Shown in pieces: positions 34,421 to 42,589 of a DNA stretch of 55,119 bases. This DNA comes from Dyella subtropica (GTDB lineage: Bacteria; Pseudomonadota; Gammaproteobacteria; Xanthomonadales; Rhodanobacteraceae). The DNA lies in NCBI RefSeq assembly GCF_026283965.1, contig NZ_JAPDPD010000029.1, forward strand, positions 1-55,119, given 5' to 3'. Both the position numbers and the translations under genes were made by a program. The notes under the pieces were generated by a model. That model saw only the letters and a list, made by a program, of their open reading frames with translations. It was not told the origin of the DNA and made no database searches. Each line of letters starts with the position of its first letter. Positions within the stretch are counted from its first letter, which is position 1.

Positions 34421-35041
34421 ATGTTGCTTGACGTAGAACGGCCGGAGCCGCACAAGACCGGTCACCATAAAATTGATTTGATTATTGGCGGATCAGCGCT
34501 ATTCCTCTCGCTGGTGTCGCTCGCTGTTGCCGTGTTGCATGGGCATACGATGGAGAGGATGGCCAATGCGAACGCACAACTTGTGCAAGCCAACTCGTGG
34601 CCCTTCTTGCAACAGGGCACCAGCAATGTGGGCGACAAAGGCAACAGCCTGGTCGCACTGACGGTGAGAAATACCGGTGTGGGTCCGGCCAAAATTTACA
34701 GCTCGGAACTGCGCTACAAGGGTGCAGTCATCCAGAATTGGGACAAATTCCTCGACGATTGCTGCAACGTCCCCGGGACCTCAAAGCTGTCTTACACGTC
34801 TTCCGACAACGCAAATTTCGGCGTGTTGCGCGCAGGTGAAGAGGTGAATGTCCTTAGCGTCCCGGCATTGGACGCCGATCGAGTGGCCTGGCACAAATTG
34901 AATGTGGCGCGCAATGAAGTGAGCTTCAAGATTTGCTATTGCTCGGTGTTTGACGAGTGCTGGACAACCAATGGAAAGACGTTGTCGCCGACACCTGTCA
35001 AAACATGTGAGGCCAAAGAAGCAGCAAGTCAGCGCGACTGA
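34421..35041 (+). CDS. Membrane-anchored hypothetical protein
   Basis: A 206-residue protein with one transmembrane helix near residues 20-42 (LIIGGSALFLSLVSLAVAVL) and a Cys-containing extracytoplasmic domain (CC at 114-115; later ICYCSVFDECW and KTC). The segment VALTVRNTGVGPAKIYSSEL is a beta-sandwich-like pattern seen in many single-pass hypothetical proteins. The function is unknown. Confidence 0.6.
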   Translation: MLLDVERPEPHKTGHHKIDLIIGGSALFLSLVSLAVAVLHGHTMERMANANAQLVQANSWPFLQQGTSNVGDKGNSLVALTVRNTGVGPAKIYSSELRYKGAVIQNWDKFLDDCCNVPGTSKLSYTSSDNANFGVLRAGEEVNVLSVPALDADRVAWHKLNVARNEVSFKICYCSVFDECWTTNGKTLSPTPVKTCEAKEAASQRD

Positions 35042-35130
35042 ATGGCGTGCATGGAGATCGATGGCTGCGCAGAGTGCGCATAACTGCTTCCAGATAGAGC
35101 GCATGCGGCACGAAGCGTGTTTTTGCTCGT

Positions 35131-35152
35131 CATTCCGGCGCAGGCCGGAATG
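35131..35152. repeat. CATTCCGGC dispersed hairpin
   Basis: CATTCCGGC, loop GCAG, GCCGGAATG: perfect 9-bp arms. Such 'CATTCCGGC..GCCGGAATG' hairpins are very common intergenic repeats in many Proteobacteria. It lies 3' of the single-pass protein gene and may act as a terminator of it. Confidence 0.55.
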
Positions 35153-35270
35153 ACGGCTCCAAACGTGGGGCTACCTCAGAACCTGCCCCGCTTTCTTGGC
35201 CCATAGGCCCAGAGACCAGTAATGTCGCTAGCCTGCGGCCAGCGACATCAGGGCAGCAAGATCGCCCTGC

Positions 35271-35534
35271 TTACTCTTCAACCTCTTCTTCGTCTTCTTC
35301 CTCGAACGTTGCCAGCTCTTCCACGCGCAGGAAGTTTTCGGCGTCATCCGCGAAGTCGATGACCTTATCGTCGGCAGACATGGGGCGGACCTCGCGACGC
35401 TTGACGCCATTCTCGACCGTTTCGACCAGCGCGAAGCAGACGATGGGCTCGGCGCTTTCTTCGCCATCCATCTCGTAGACGGCAACCCAGCCGGTGGCAG
35501 GCATGATCTGAATGATGGTTTCTTGGTCCGACAT
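35271..35534 (-). CDS. Small acidic hypothetical protein
   Basis: An 87-residue protein starting MSDQETIIQIMPATGWVAVYEMDG, followed by a strand-rich core (EPIVCFALVETVENG) and a very acidic tail (FEEEDEEEVEE). The family is unnamed but is seen as a conserved small protein in xanthomonads. It is monocistronic and does not resemble the array genes. Confidence 0.6.
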   Translation of the reverse strand: MSDQETIIQIMPATGWVAVYEMDGEESAEPIVCFALVETVENGVKRREVRPMSADDKVIDFADDAENFLRVEELATFEEEDEEEVEE

Positions 35535-35600
35535 GGCGTATCCGTTTGGCTAAAGCGTTCTAGCTTGCCCGGCGCCCCACATGACTGCAAGCGGACACCG

Positions 35601-36035
35601 CTACGGCGCTTGCTGTCTGGGCCATCGCAATGCATACCAGGCAATCAGCAGTGAGAGCGCAATCTCGATGATTCCCAGGAAGATATAGAACATCCAGGCA
35701 CCCGGCATGGAGATCAACATGATGACCGTATAGAAGACGCCGAGAACGATGTTCGCCACGCGGTTCACGGCCGGCTTCAACACCAGGCACAGAAACACCA
35801 TCACACTTGGAACGGCCATAAGCGCCGCCGTTCCCAGCAGCACGCCTTGAGTCGTCGGACCTAACGGCCCCATGTGTCCCTGCAGCATGCTCTGCAGCGT
35901 CCCAGGCTCATACAGCCCGAAATAGTCGCCGTAGATGTAACAAAACATCAGGCTCGCCCATAGAGCTGAAAGCTTCAGCTTGACGGGAATCTTGACGTCC
36001 TCCAGGGCAAGCAAGGCTGTTTTCTTTGAATTCAC
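35601..36035 (-). CDS. DUF6326-family four-helix membrane protein
   Basis: A 144-residue protein with a likely GTG start at 36035 (VNSKKTALLALEDVKIP), supported by AAGGAGAG just upstream; a longer ATG frame has no such site. The motif FCYIYGDYFGLYEPG followed by GHMGPLGPTTQGVLLG in the first half is the family signature. Four membrane segments lie at about residues 18-38, 68-90, 92-110 and 115-138. The biochemical role is unknown. Confidence 0.82.
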   Translation of the reverse strand: MNSKKTALLALEDVKIPVKLKLSALWASLMFCYIYGDYFGLYEPGTLQSMLQGHMGPLGPTTQGVLLGTAALMAVPSVMVFLCLVLKPAVNRVANIVLGVFYTVIMLISMPGAWMFYIFLGIIEIALSLLIAWYALRWPRQQAP

Positions 36036-36086
36036 ACTCTCTCCTTGGATTGAAGGGCGAAGGTGATAGCGCACCTTTCGCACACC

Positions 36087-36827
36087 CTAGATCTCTCTGA
36101 TCAGGCGCAGGTCGTTGAACTTGCGTCGCTCGATCAGCGCGCTGACCTTTCCGTGTTCATCGCGACGGAAGATGAGCAGGTTTCGTTCGTCGTCGCTGCT
36201 CATGAACACATCCTTCCCGATCGGCTCGAGTACGTTCCTGGGCCCACCGGGCTTCGTGACGTAGCTGAGCACACCATGCTCATCACTTACCTTCCAGGCG
36301 CGATCGGGCGCGTAGCGGTAGGTGCCGCTATAGTCAGCGAGTACAAGATCCGCTACGGCCAGCTTCGGTGGTGCGGTAGGCAGGGTGACGTCTGCATAGC
36401 CGGCGACTTTCCACACACCGGACTGCTTCACAAAAGTGAGCATCGACAGGTAACGCACGATGAGGTTCTGACCGAACACGGTTTCACGCTCGTACTCCTC
36501 CACCTGCAGAATCGCCGTGTCGCCGTACTGCTGCGCGTGCGCGTCGCGCAGTTCGATGCTGCCTGAAAAGCCGGCTGGAAAGGGATGCAGGGAGGCAATG
36601 GTATCGGCCTTGTGCGTGACACGGCCAAATTCGTCAACAAGGACAGCGTCGTCGGTGAGCGCACGTTCCCACACGGCTTTGTCCCCCGTGGGAATCGCAT
36701 CGACCAGCGCTTGAGTGCTCTGCAGCAGCTCATCGCGCAAGGACTTCGGTGCCTCGGCGGCTCGCGCTGCCGGGACCGGGCTCAAAACAGCCGTGACCAG
36801 CAGAAGACCGAGCGATCTCATACGCAT
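36087..36827 (-). CDS. Secreted DUF4440/SnoaL-like (NTF2-fold) protein
   Basis: A 246-residue precursor with a signal peptide (residues 1-23, ending ARA). Residues 30-150 have the NTF2-like pattern: DELLQSTQALVDAIPTGDKAVWERALTDDAVLVDEFG, then AILQVEEYERETVFGQN and SGVWKVAGYAD, the usual DUF4440 core. A second, beta-rich domain (160-246) contains SGTYRYAPDRAWKV, recalling 'DUF3471-like' extensions. A catalytic role is not implied. It is co-directional with the DUF6326 gene, 51 bp apart. Confidence 0.75.
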   Translation of the reverse strand: MRMRSLGLLLVTAVLSPVPAARAAEAPKSLRDELLQSTQALVDAIPTGDKAVWERALTDDAVLVDEFGRVTHKADTIASLHPFPAGFSGSIELRDAHAQQYGDTAILQVEEYERETVFGQNLIVRYLSMLTFVKQSGVWKVAGYADVTLPTAPPKLAVADLVLADYSGTYRYAPDRAWKVSDEHGVLSYVTKPGGPRNVLEPIGKDVFMSSDDERNLLIFRRDEHGKVSALIERRKFNDLRLIREI

Positions 36828-36928
36828 GGCGAGCTCCCCAAGGATGTGCAGAGCATGCGCTGCTCCCCATGCGCCCTACCCGTGCATGAAGTCACAGATT
36901 GCTAAGGTGATGCGCCGTTCACGTGTCT

Positions 36929-37079
36929 GTAGGAGCGCACCCTGTGCGCGACAAACCGGCAGGACTGCCGGTTTGCACGGCGAAAGCCGCCCATAGGGCG
37001 AGGGCCATGGATGGCCCGAATGAAGACCACACGAAGGAGGGTTCGTTAGCGCCTGGTCGCCCACAGGGTGGGCTCCTAC
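36929..37079. repeat. Terminal-inverted-repeat element (GTAGGAGCGCACC family), copy 2
   Basis: A second copy of the element at 5458-5630. It opens with the same GTAGGAGCGCACCCTGTGCG block and internal CAAACCGGCAGG/CCGGTTTG hairpin, but its middle is shorter and its right end reads GCCCACAGGGTGGGCTCCTAC, so the ends have diverged together. It fills most of the gene-free gap 36828-37169. Confidence 0.85.
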
Positions 37080-37126
37080 AGAGTTGGCGCTGACCGACTC
37101 GGAGTGTCCCTAGCCCCAGCTGGCAA

Positions 37127-37145
37127 ACCGCCGCTCCATGGCGGT
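37127..37145. terminator. Hairpin after deacetylase gene 2
   Basis: ACCGCC/GGCGGT arms with a short loop, just 3' of the second DUF2334 gene. The equivalent hairpin follows its tandem paralogue (39070-39092), so the repeat unit of the duplication includes a terminator-like structure. Confidence 0.45.
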
Positions 37146-37169
37146 CTGCCAGCAAATCCCTCAGTTGCC

Positions 37170-38951
37170 TTAGTTGCCCTGCTTGACCGACCTGGACGTG
37201 ACGAAGGTGTAGCCCATCGCCTGCAGGCCTTCGACGGTCTGCTTCAGGTAGCTGATGTCCAGGTACGGGTGGAAGAAGAAGCTCTGCACTCCGTCCTGGA
37301 TCACCGTGTTGCAATTGGCGCTGTAGAGGATGTCGGCGGGGAAGCGCGCCGGGTTGTGGTTGAACGGAACAAGCTCGATGTTGCCCAGTTGCTCCGGGAT
37401 GACGATAGTCCCGAAGATGTCTCGCACTACGTACGGATAGAACTGCCCGTAGATCCGAGTGTAGTCGGGCGTGCCTGCGCCGCATGCACCGGCTGGGCAC
37501 CATCCGCTGGCGAACAATCCGCGGTCATAGCGGGCGTTGAACTGGGAGTCGAATGCCTGATAGTCGATCGCGGAGCCTGCATAGTGCGGCGGCACGAAGA
37601 AGTTCGGCCAGTTGAAACCTGCCGCCCCGAATTCATTGAAACCGTTCTGGATGCGTCCCAGCGTCCAATCGTAGGAGTCTTCCGCCACCGGCGTGTCGTA
37701 GATCACGTAGTTGTCGGGGCTGATATGCGAACGGTAGAACTCGAAGTCATCGCCGGTGACACCGCTATAGGGGTTGGCCACGTTTGAGTATTGATGTGTG
37801 TAGCCATGCATCAGAATCAGGCCGCCTTTGGACACCATGTAGTGAAGCGCACTGACGACGGTGGTCGATTGGTAGAGGTGCTGCATCACCGGTACGCCGT
37901 TGTTGTAATAGCCTTTCGGGTCCACGTAGAACGGAATCACGGCGATGCTGAAAGGCACGTGCTTGCTGTACAGGTAATCGGCAATCGCGCGCAGCCGCGT
38001 CGGGTCGGCCAGCGGGTCGACATCCTCGATGCGCACCAGTGCATGCTTGCGCGCCAACATGGTCGGGTTGGAAACCTTGCCGATCAGATCGACGGCAGCA
38101 AGGTAACGGTCGTTCGGGCCGATATAGCTGAAGGGAATCTCGCCGATATAGGTCAGGTTGGCTCCCTTGGTAGCCCAGTTGATCATGCCGCCGGTGTTAT
38201 TGGTCGCCACAGCGAGCACCTGTGCCTTGGTAGAATCGTTGATCACCGTCTGCAGCAGGCCGGACGGTACCGACAGTGAATTGCGCTGCAGCGCAACGCT
38301 CTTGTAGGTCACCGTCAGCGTATTGCTGAAGTCGAAGAACATCGGGGTGAAGCCGTACTGCCCGGCAAAATTGCTCGCGCGGGCGGACAGCTGCCAGATG
38401 TTGTCGTTCATCCACAGCACTGGCTTGGTGGTCGCCAGCACGTCGTCCAGAAAGCCCGTCGGTAGTGGTTCACCATAGGTCGAGCCGACATAGATCAGGC
38501 CGGTGAAAAAGTCGAGGTCACCCTGGGCATAGTCCACCGCCCGCTCCAGCGTGTATTGGCTTCCGTGGCTTGCCAGGTTGGCGGCCATGACACCGTAGGC
38601 TTCGCCCAACCAACCGTAGGGACCGGTGCTGTCGTACACCACCAGCGTGCTCTGGTTGGGGTTTGATCCCGGCGCTCCGCTATAGCCGTTCGACGGTGGG
38701 GGTGGCACGAAGGCCGCGCTGCGGATCACCCTTGGGGCAGCGACCGACGCCACCTTTTTCGGCAACGCGGCGCTCGGTGGCGGCGGCGGCGCGGGCAACA
38801 TGCGTTGGTCGACATGTTGCGTGGTTGAAGGGGAGCCCGGTGGCATTGCACTGGCTACGGACATCGGGCCGGATGCCGCGGCAAACACCAGTGCTGCACT
38901 AACAAGGAGGGACTTGAGTGTGGACGGCCCAACGCGTATTGACCTGGTCAT
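37170..38951 (-). CDS. Secreted DUF2334 polysaccharide deacetylase-like protein, paralogue A
   Basis: A 593-residue precursor with a signal peptide (about residues 12-37) and a proline-rich region (about 50-75). The N-terminal half carries VVYDSTGPYGWLGEAYGV and the alpha/beta region TKPVLWMNDNIWQLSARA. DUF2334, a divergent carbohydrate-esterase 4-like fold, begins near residue 285 with ALVRIEDVDPLADP (metal-site Asp pair) and continues with LMHGYTHQYSN (two His). The family is thought to deacetylate amino-sugar polymers. A close paralogue lies immediately upstream. The EPS operon beginning at 41.5 kb makes a plausible substrate. Confidence 0.78.
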   Translation of the reverse strand: MTRSIRVGPSTLKSLLVSAALVFAAASGPMSVASAMPPGSPSTTQHVDQRMLPAPPPPPSAALPKKVASVAAPRVIRSAAFVPPPPSNGYSGAPGSNPNQSTLVVYDSTGPYGWLGEAYGVMAANLASHGSQYTLERAVDYAQGDLDFFTGLIYVGSTYGEPLPTGFLDDVLATTKPVLWMNDNIWQLSARASNFAGQYGFTPMFFDFSNTLTVTYKSVALQRNSLSVPSGLLQTVINDSTKAQVLAVATNNTGGMINWATKGANLTYIGEIPFSYIGPNDRYLAAVDLIGKVSNPTMLARKHALVRIEDVDPLADPTRLRAIADYLYSKHVPFSIAVIPFYVDPKGYYNNGVPVMQHLYQSTTVVSALHYMVSKGGLILMHGYTHQYSNVANPYSGVTGDDFEFYRSHISPDNYVIYDTPVAEDSYDWTLGRIQNGFNEFGAAGFNWPNFFVPPHYAGSAIDYQAFDSQFNARYDRGLFASGWCPAGACGAGTPDYTRIYGQFYPYVVRDIFGTIVIPEQLGNIELVPFNHNPARFPADILYSANCNTVIQDGVQSFFFHPYLDISYLKQTVEGLQAMGYTFVTSRSVKQGN

Positions 38952-39069
38952 GGGAGTGCCTCGTACACAGTTATGGAATCGAAACGCGTCGGGCGAGCGG
39001 CTCCGGTTTCAGGTTCAGGCGATGTGCGCCTGGCCGAAGAAGTCGCCGGCTCTCCCGGCCCCCAGCTGA

Positions 39070-39092
39070 CAGACCGCTCCATCCGCGGTCTG
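39070..39092. terminator. Hairpin after deacetylase gene 1
   Basis: CAGACCGC, 7-nt loop, GCGGTCTG: perfect 8-bp arms 14 nt downstream of the first DUF2334 gene's stop. Counterpart of the hairpin at 37127-37145. No T-run follows. Confidence 0.5.
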
Positions 39093-39105
39093 CCAGCAAA
39101 ATGCC

Positions 39106-40884
39106 TCAGCCCTGCTTGACCGTGTTCGCGGGCACGAAGGTGTAGCCCATCGTCTGCAGGCCCTGGACGATCTGCTTCAGGTAGCTGATGTCCAGGTAGG
39201 GGTGGAAGAAAAAGCTCTGCACGCTGTCTTGGATCACTGTGTTGCAATTGGCGCTGTAGAGAATGTCGGCCGGGAAGCGCGGCGGGTTGTTGTTGAACTC
39301 CACCAGTTCGACATTGCCGAGCTGCTCCGGCACCACCACTGAGCCATAGATGTCGCGCACCAGGTAGGGGAAGAACTCACCGTAAATCCTGGCGTAGTTC
39401 GGCGTTCCCGTGCCGCAGATCCCGTTCGGGCACCAGCCGATGGGGTACAGGCCGCGATCGTAGCGTGCGCTGAAGGAGGCGTTGAACACCTGATAGTCGA
39501 TGGCCGAGGCGGCGTAGTGCGGCGGCACGAAAATGGTCGGTGCAAAAAAGCCCGCCAAGGCGAATTCCATCTGCCCTTTCACGACGCGTCCATGCGCCCA
39601 CAGCATGGAGTCTTCCGCTACGGGCGTGTCGAAAATCACATAGTTGCTGGCGTTGATGTGGGCGGTATAGAACTCGAAGTCATCGCCACTGACCCCGCTA
39701 TACGGATTGGCGACGTTCGAATACTGGTGCGTATACCCGTGCATCAGCAGCGTGCCGCCCTTGGACTGCATGTACTTGAGCGCGTTGACCACGCCACGGG
39801 ACTGATACAGATGCTGGGATACCGGTATGCCGTTGTTGTAGTAGCCGTTGGGATCTACGTAGAACGGAATCACCGCCACGCTGAAGGGCACATGCACGCT
39901 GTAGAGATAGTCGGCGATCGCACGCAGCGCGGCCGGGTCGGCCAGCGGGTCGACATCCTCAATGCGCACCAGCGCGCGCTTGCGCGCCAACATGGTCGGG
40001 TTGGAGACCTTGCCGATCAGGTCGACGGCGGCAAGATAGCGATCGTTCGGCCCGGTATAACTGAAGGGGACCTCGCCGATGTAGGTCAGGTTGGCGCCCT
40101 TGGTAGCCCAGTTGATGGTGCCGCCGGTGTCATTGGTCGCGACGGCGAGCACCTGTGCCTTGGTGGGGTCGCTGATCACCGTCTGCAGCAGACCGGACGG
40201 TACCTGCAGTGCGTTGCGCTGCAGTGCGATGCCCTTGTAGGTCACGGTCAGCGCATTGCTGAAGTCGAAGAACATCGGCGTGAAGCCGTACTGCCCGGCG
40301 AAATTGCTCGCACGGGCGGACAGCTGCCAGATGTTGTCGTTCATCCACAGCACCGGCTTGGTGGTCGCCAGCACGTCGTCCAGCAGCGCAGTCGGCAGCG
40401 GTTCGCCATACGTCGAGCCGACATAGATCAGGCCGGTGTAGCCGCCCAACTCGCCGGCGACGTAATTCACCGCTGGCTGCAAGGTGTATTGGCTACCGTG
40501 GGTTGTCAGGTTCCCGGCCATCACGCCATAGGCCTCGCCCAACCAGCCATAAGGACCGGTGCTGTCGTACAGCACCAGCGTGTTCTGGTTTGCGTTCGCA
40601 CCAGGTGCGCCAGCGTAGTGGTTCGATGCCGGCAGCAGCAGCGACTGCGCGCTGCTGACCGGTGCCGAGACGATGGTCAGCGCATCCTTCGTGGGCAATG
40701 CCGCTTTCGGCGGCGGCGGTGGCGCGCGAAGCACGCCATGGCCCGCGTTATGCAAGGTCGGTGTAGAGCTTAGCTGTGTCGCACTGGCAACGGACATCGG
40801 GCCGACGGTCGAGGCCCATACCAGTACCGCACTGACAACAAGGGACTTGAGAAGGGAGGGTTTGGGGAGCACTGAGCTGGCCAT
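39106..40884 (-). CDS. Secreted DUF2334 polysaccharide deacetylase-like protein, paralogue B
   Basis: A 592-residue precursor, near-identical in layout to paralogue A: signal peptide, proline-rich segment, VLYDSTGPYGWLGEAYGV, then ALVRIEDVDPLADP and LMHGYTHQYSN with the same metal-binding Asp and His residues. Upstream DNA of both genes shares TATGGAATCGA/GATGGAATCGA and downstream DNA shares a hairpin and GGTCTGCCAGCAAA, so the whole transcription unit has been duplicated. Differences are concentrated in the N-terminal linker and around residues 420-450, which may change substrate preference. It is divergent from the WecB-NfrBA operon. Confidence 0.78.
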   Translation of the reverse strand: MASSVLPKPSLLKSLVVSAVLVWASTVGPMSVASATQLSSTPTLHNAGHGVLRAPPPPPKAALPTKDALTIVSAPVSSAQSLLLPASNHYAGAPGANANQNTLVLYDSTGPYGWLGEAYGVMAGNLTTHGSQYTLQPAVNYVAGELGGYTGLIYVGSTYGEPLPTALLDDVLATTKPVLWMNDNIWQLSARASNFAGQYGFTPMFFDFSNALTVTYKGIALQRNALQVPSGLLQTVISDPTKAQVLAVATNDTGGTINWATKGANLTYIGEVPFSYTGPNDRYLAAVDLIGKVSNPTMLARKRALVRIEDVDPLADPAALRAIADYLYSVHVPFSVAVIPFYVDPNGYYNNGIPVSQHLYQSRGVVNALKYMQSKGGTLLMHGYTHQYSNVANPYSGVSGDDFEFYTAHINASNYVIFDTPVAEDSMLWAHGRVVKGQMEFALAGFFAPTIFVPPHYAASAIDYQVFNASFSARYDRGLYPIGWCPNGICGTGTPNYARIYGEFFPYLVRDIYGSVVVPEQLGNVELVEFNNNPPRFPADILYSANCNTVIQDSVQSFFFHPYLDISYLKQIVQGLQTMGYTFVPANTVKQG

Positions 40885-41117
40885 GGGAACTCCTCACACA
40901 CGGTGATGGAATCGACGCGCCACAGTTGCTGCACAACTGACGCGCGCATTACCGGAGTGCGATTCACATCCCGAATGCCCAGGCCCCTGTTCCCGCGAAG
41001 GGGAAGCCTCGCCTTCCGCAGGGAAGCTTACGACCAAACCGCCTGCCCGCTTCACTGGCCGCTAGAGGTATGGCTTTCAGTCAAGTGCAATGCGGCCAGC
41101 GCGCTCCAATAATGCGT

Positions 41118-41291
41118 CAGAAATTAAGGGAGCCTCGAAAGACTTCGAGGTGCCCTGCGGCACTAAGGATGTGCCGTTCGCGCTCAAGCACGTGCGTGCT
41201 TGAGTGGCGAAAGCCAGTCCGGACACGTGCCGGATTGGCGGACTCGAAAGATCGCCAGAATGGCGGCTTTTCGAGATTCCCTTAACTTCTG
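41118..41291. repeat. 174-bp terminal-inverted-repeat element
   Basis: The ends CAGAAATTAAGGGAGCCTCG and its imperfect complement (CGAGATTCCCTTAACTTCTG) bound a 174-bp unit. It contains an almost perfect hairpin CTCAAGCACGTG/CGTGCTTGAG around 41187-41208 and a CTTCGAGG stem. It lies in the divergent gap between the deacetylase and wecB genes. It looks like a non-autonomous element; there is no coding potential. Confidence 0.75.
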
Positions 41292-41459
41292 AATCGCGAT
41301 ATCGAACGAATCACAAAACCCCTCGAGTTGCCGATGCCGGCATGACCGCAGGTGCGGTGTCCACTCGAGGCATTCACGGACTGCTGCTCGCAATGGAGCA
41401 CGGAAGGCAGGGACGGGATGCCCGTGTAGCAGGCTGGGACCGCCATCCTAGGGGGGCGT

Positions 41460-42572
41460 ATGCAGGACATACTGATCATCTCCGGCACGCGTCCGGAAAT
41501 CATCAAACTGGCGCCGCTGTATCACTGTCTGCGTGCCAGCCGATGGGCACGACCGCAATGGCTGCACACGGGGCAACACGACGAGATGGCGCGCCAGATG
41601 CTCGGCTGTTTCGACATTGCGCCCGACATCTCGCTTGAGCGGGGCGGCAACGGGTTGTGCGAGTTCAGTACCCGCTGCCGCAGCTTGCTCGACCAGGTGT
41701 TGTCGAAGGGCACCTGGTCGCTGGTGATCGTTCAGGGCGATACCGAGAGCACCTTCCTCGGCGCGTTGGGCGGGTTCTATCACCATGTGATGGTCGCGCA
41801 TGTCGAAGCGGGCTTGCGCACCCATGACCTGGAACAGCCCTTCCCCGAGGAGGGGCTGCGCCAGATGGTCAGCCGCATCGCCAGTTTCCATTTCGCGCCG
41901 ACTCCACGCGCGGCAATGGCGCTGCGCGCGGAGTCCATCCCCCAGGAGCGCATATTCGTCACTGGCAATACCGTGATCGATGCGCAGCACTGGGTGACCC
42001 GGCGCTACCAGATTCAGCGCAAGGTGAAGGGTCTCGGCCACCTGCTGGTCACCGCGCATCGGCGCGAGAGCTGGGGTAGCGACCTGCGCGAGATCTGCTA
42101 CGCGATCGCCGACGTGGCCAGCCGGCACCCGGAGTTGCAGGTGCTGTTTCCCGTGCATCTCAACCCGGTGGTGAGCCAGCCCGTACACGCCATCCTCGGC
42201 GAACTGCCCAATGTGCACCTGAGTGCGCCGTTCGACTATCTGGCCATGCAGCAAGCCCTGGTGGACTCCTGGCTGGTGCTGACCGATTCCGGCGGCCTGC
42301 AGGAAGAGGCACCCACTTTTGGCGTGCCGCTGCTGGTGCTGCGCACGGCGACCGAGCGGCCGGAAGCGATCGAGGCCGGTTGCGCCCGGCTGGCTGGCAC
42401 ACGACGCGCGTCAATCGTGAAGCAGATCGAGGAGTTGTGGTCGAACCCGAACGCCTACCTTTCGATGGCGCGTGCGGACAATCCGTTTGGCGACGGCCGG
42501 GCTAGCATCCGGATCGCCGATCTGCTCCAGAACGCGCTGGCGTGTAGCGAGGGTCAGCGCGTAGCGAGCTAG
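41460..42572 (+). CDS. wecB: UDP-GlcNAc 2-epimerase (non-hydrolysing), WecB-type
   Basis: A 370-residue two-domain Rossmann-like enzyme that interconverts UDP-GlcNAc and UDP-ManNAc. Motifs: ISGTRPEIIKLAPL at the start, HTGQHDEMA, VQGDTES, HVEAGLRTHDLEQPFPEEGLRQM (active-site Asp/Glu region), VTAHRRESWG and the nucleotide loop TDSGGLQEEAPTFGVPLLVLR. The C-terminus has ATERPEAIEAG. It is the first gene of a likely four-gene operon with a glycosyltransferase 17 bp downstream, so it probably supplies UDP-ManNAc to it, as WecB does for the E. coli Nfr glycan. GGGGGCG precedes the ATG. Confidence 0.93.
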   Translation: MQDILIISGTRPEIIKLAPLYHCLRASRWARPQWLHTGQHDEMARQMLGCFDIAPDISLERGGNGLCEFSTRCRSLLDQVLSKGTWSLVIVQGDTESTFLGALGGFYHHVMVAHVEAGLRTHDLEQPFPEEGLRQMVSRIASFHFAPTPRAAMALRAESIPQERIFVTGNTVIDAQHWVTRRYQIQRKVKGLGHLLVTAHRRESWGSDLREICYAIADVASRHPELQVLFPVHLNPVVSQPVHAILGELPNVHLSAPFDYLAMQQALVDSWLVLTDSGGLQEEAPTFGVPLLVLRTATERPEAIEAGCARLAGTRRASIVKQIEELWSNPNAYLSMARADNPFGDGRASIRIADLLQNALACSEGQRVAS

Positions 42573-42589
42573 GGGGGCGGAGGCCAGGC

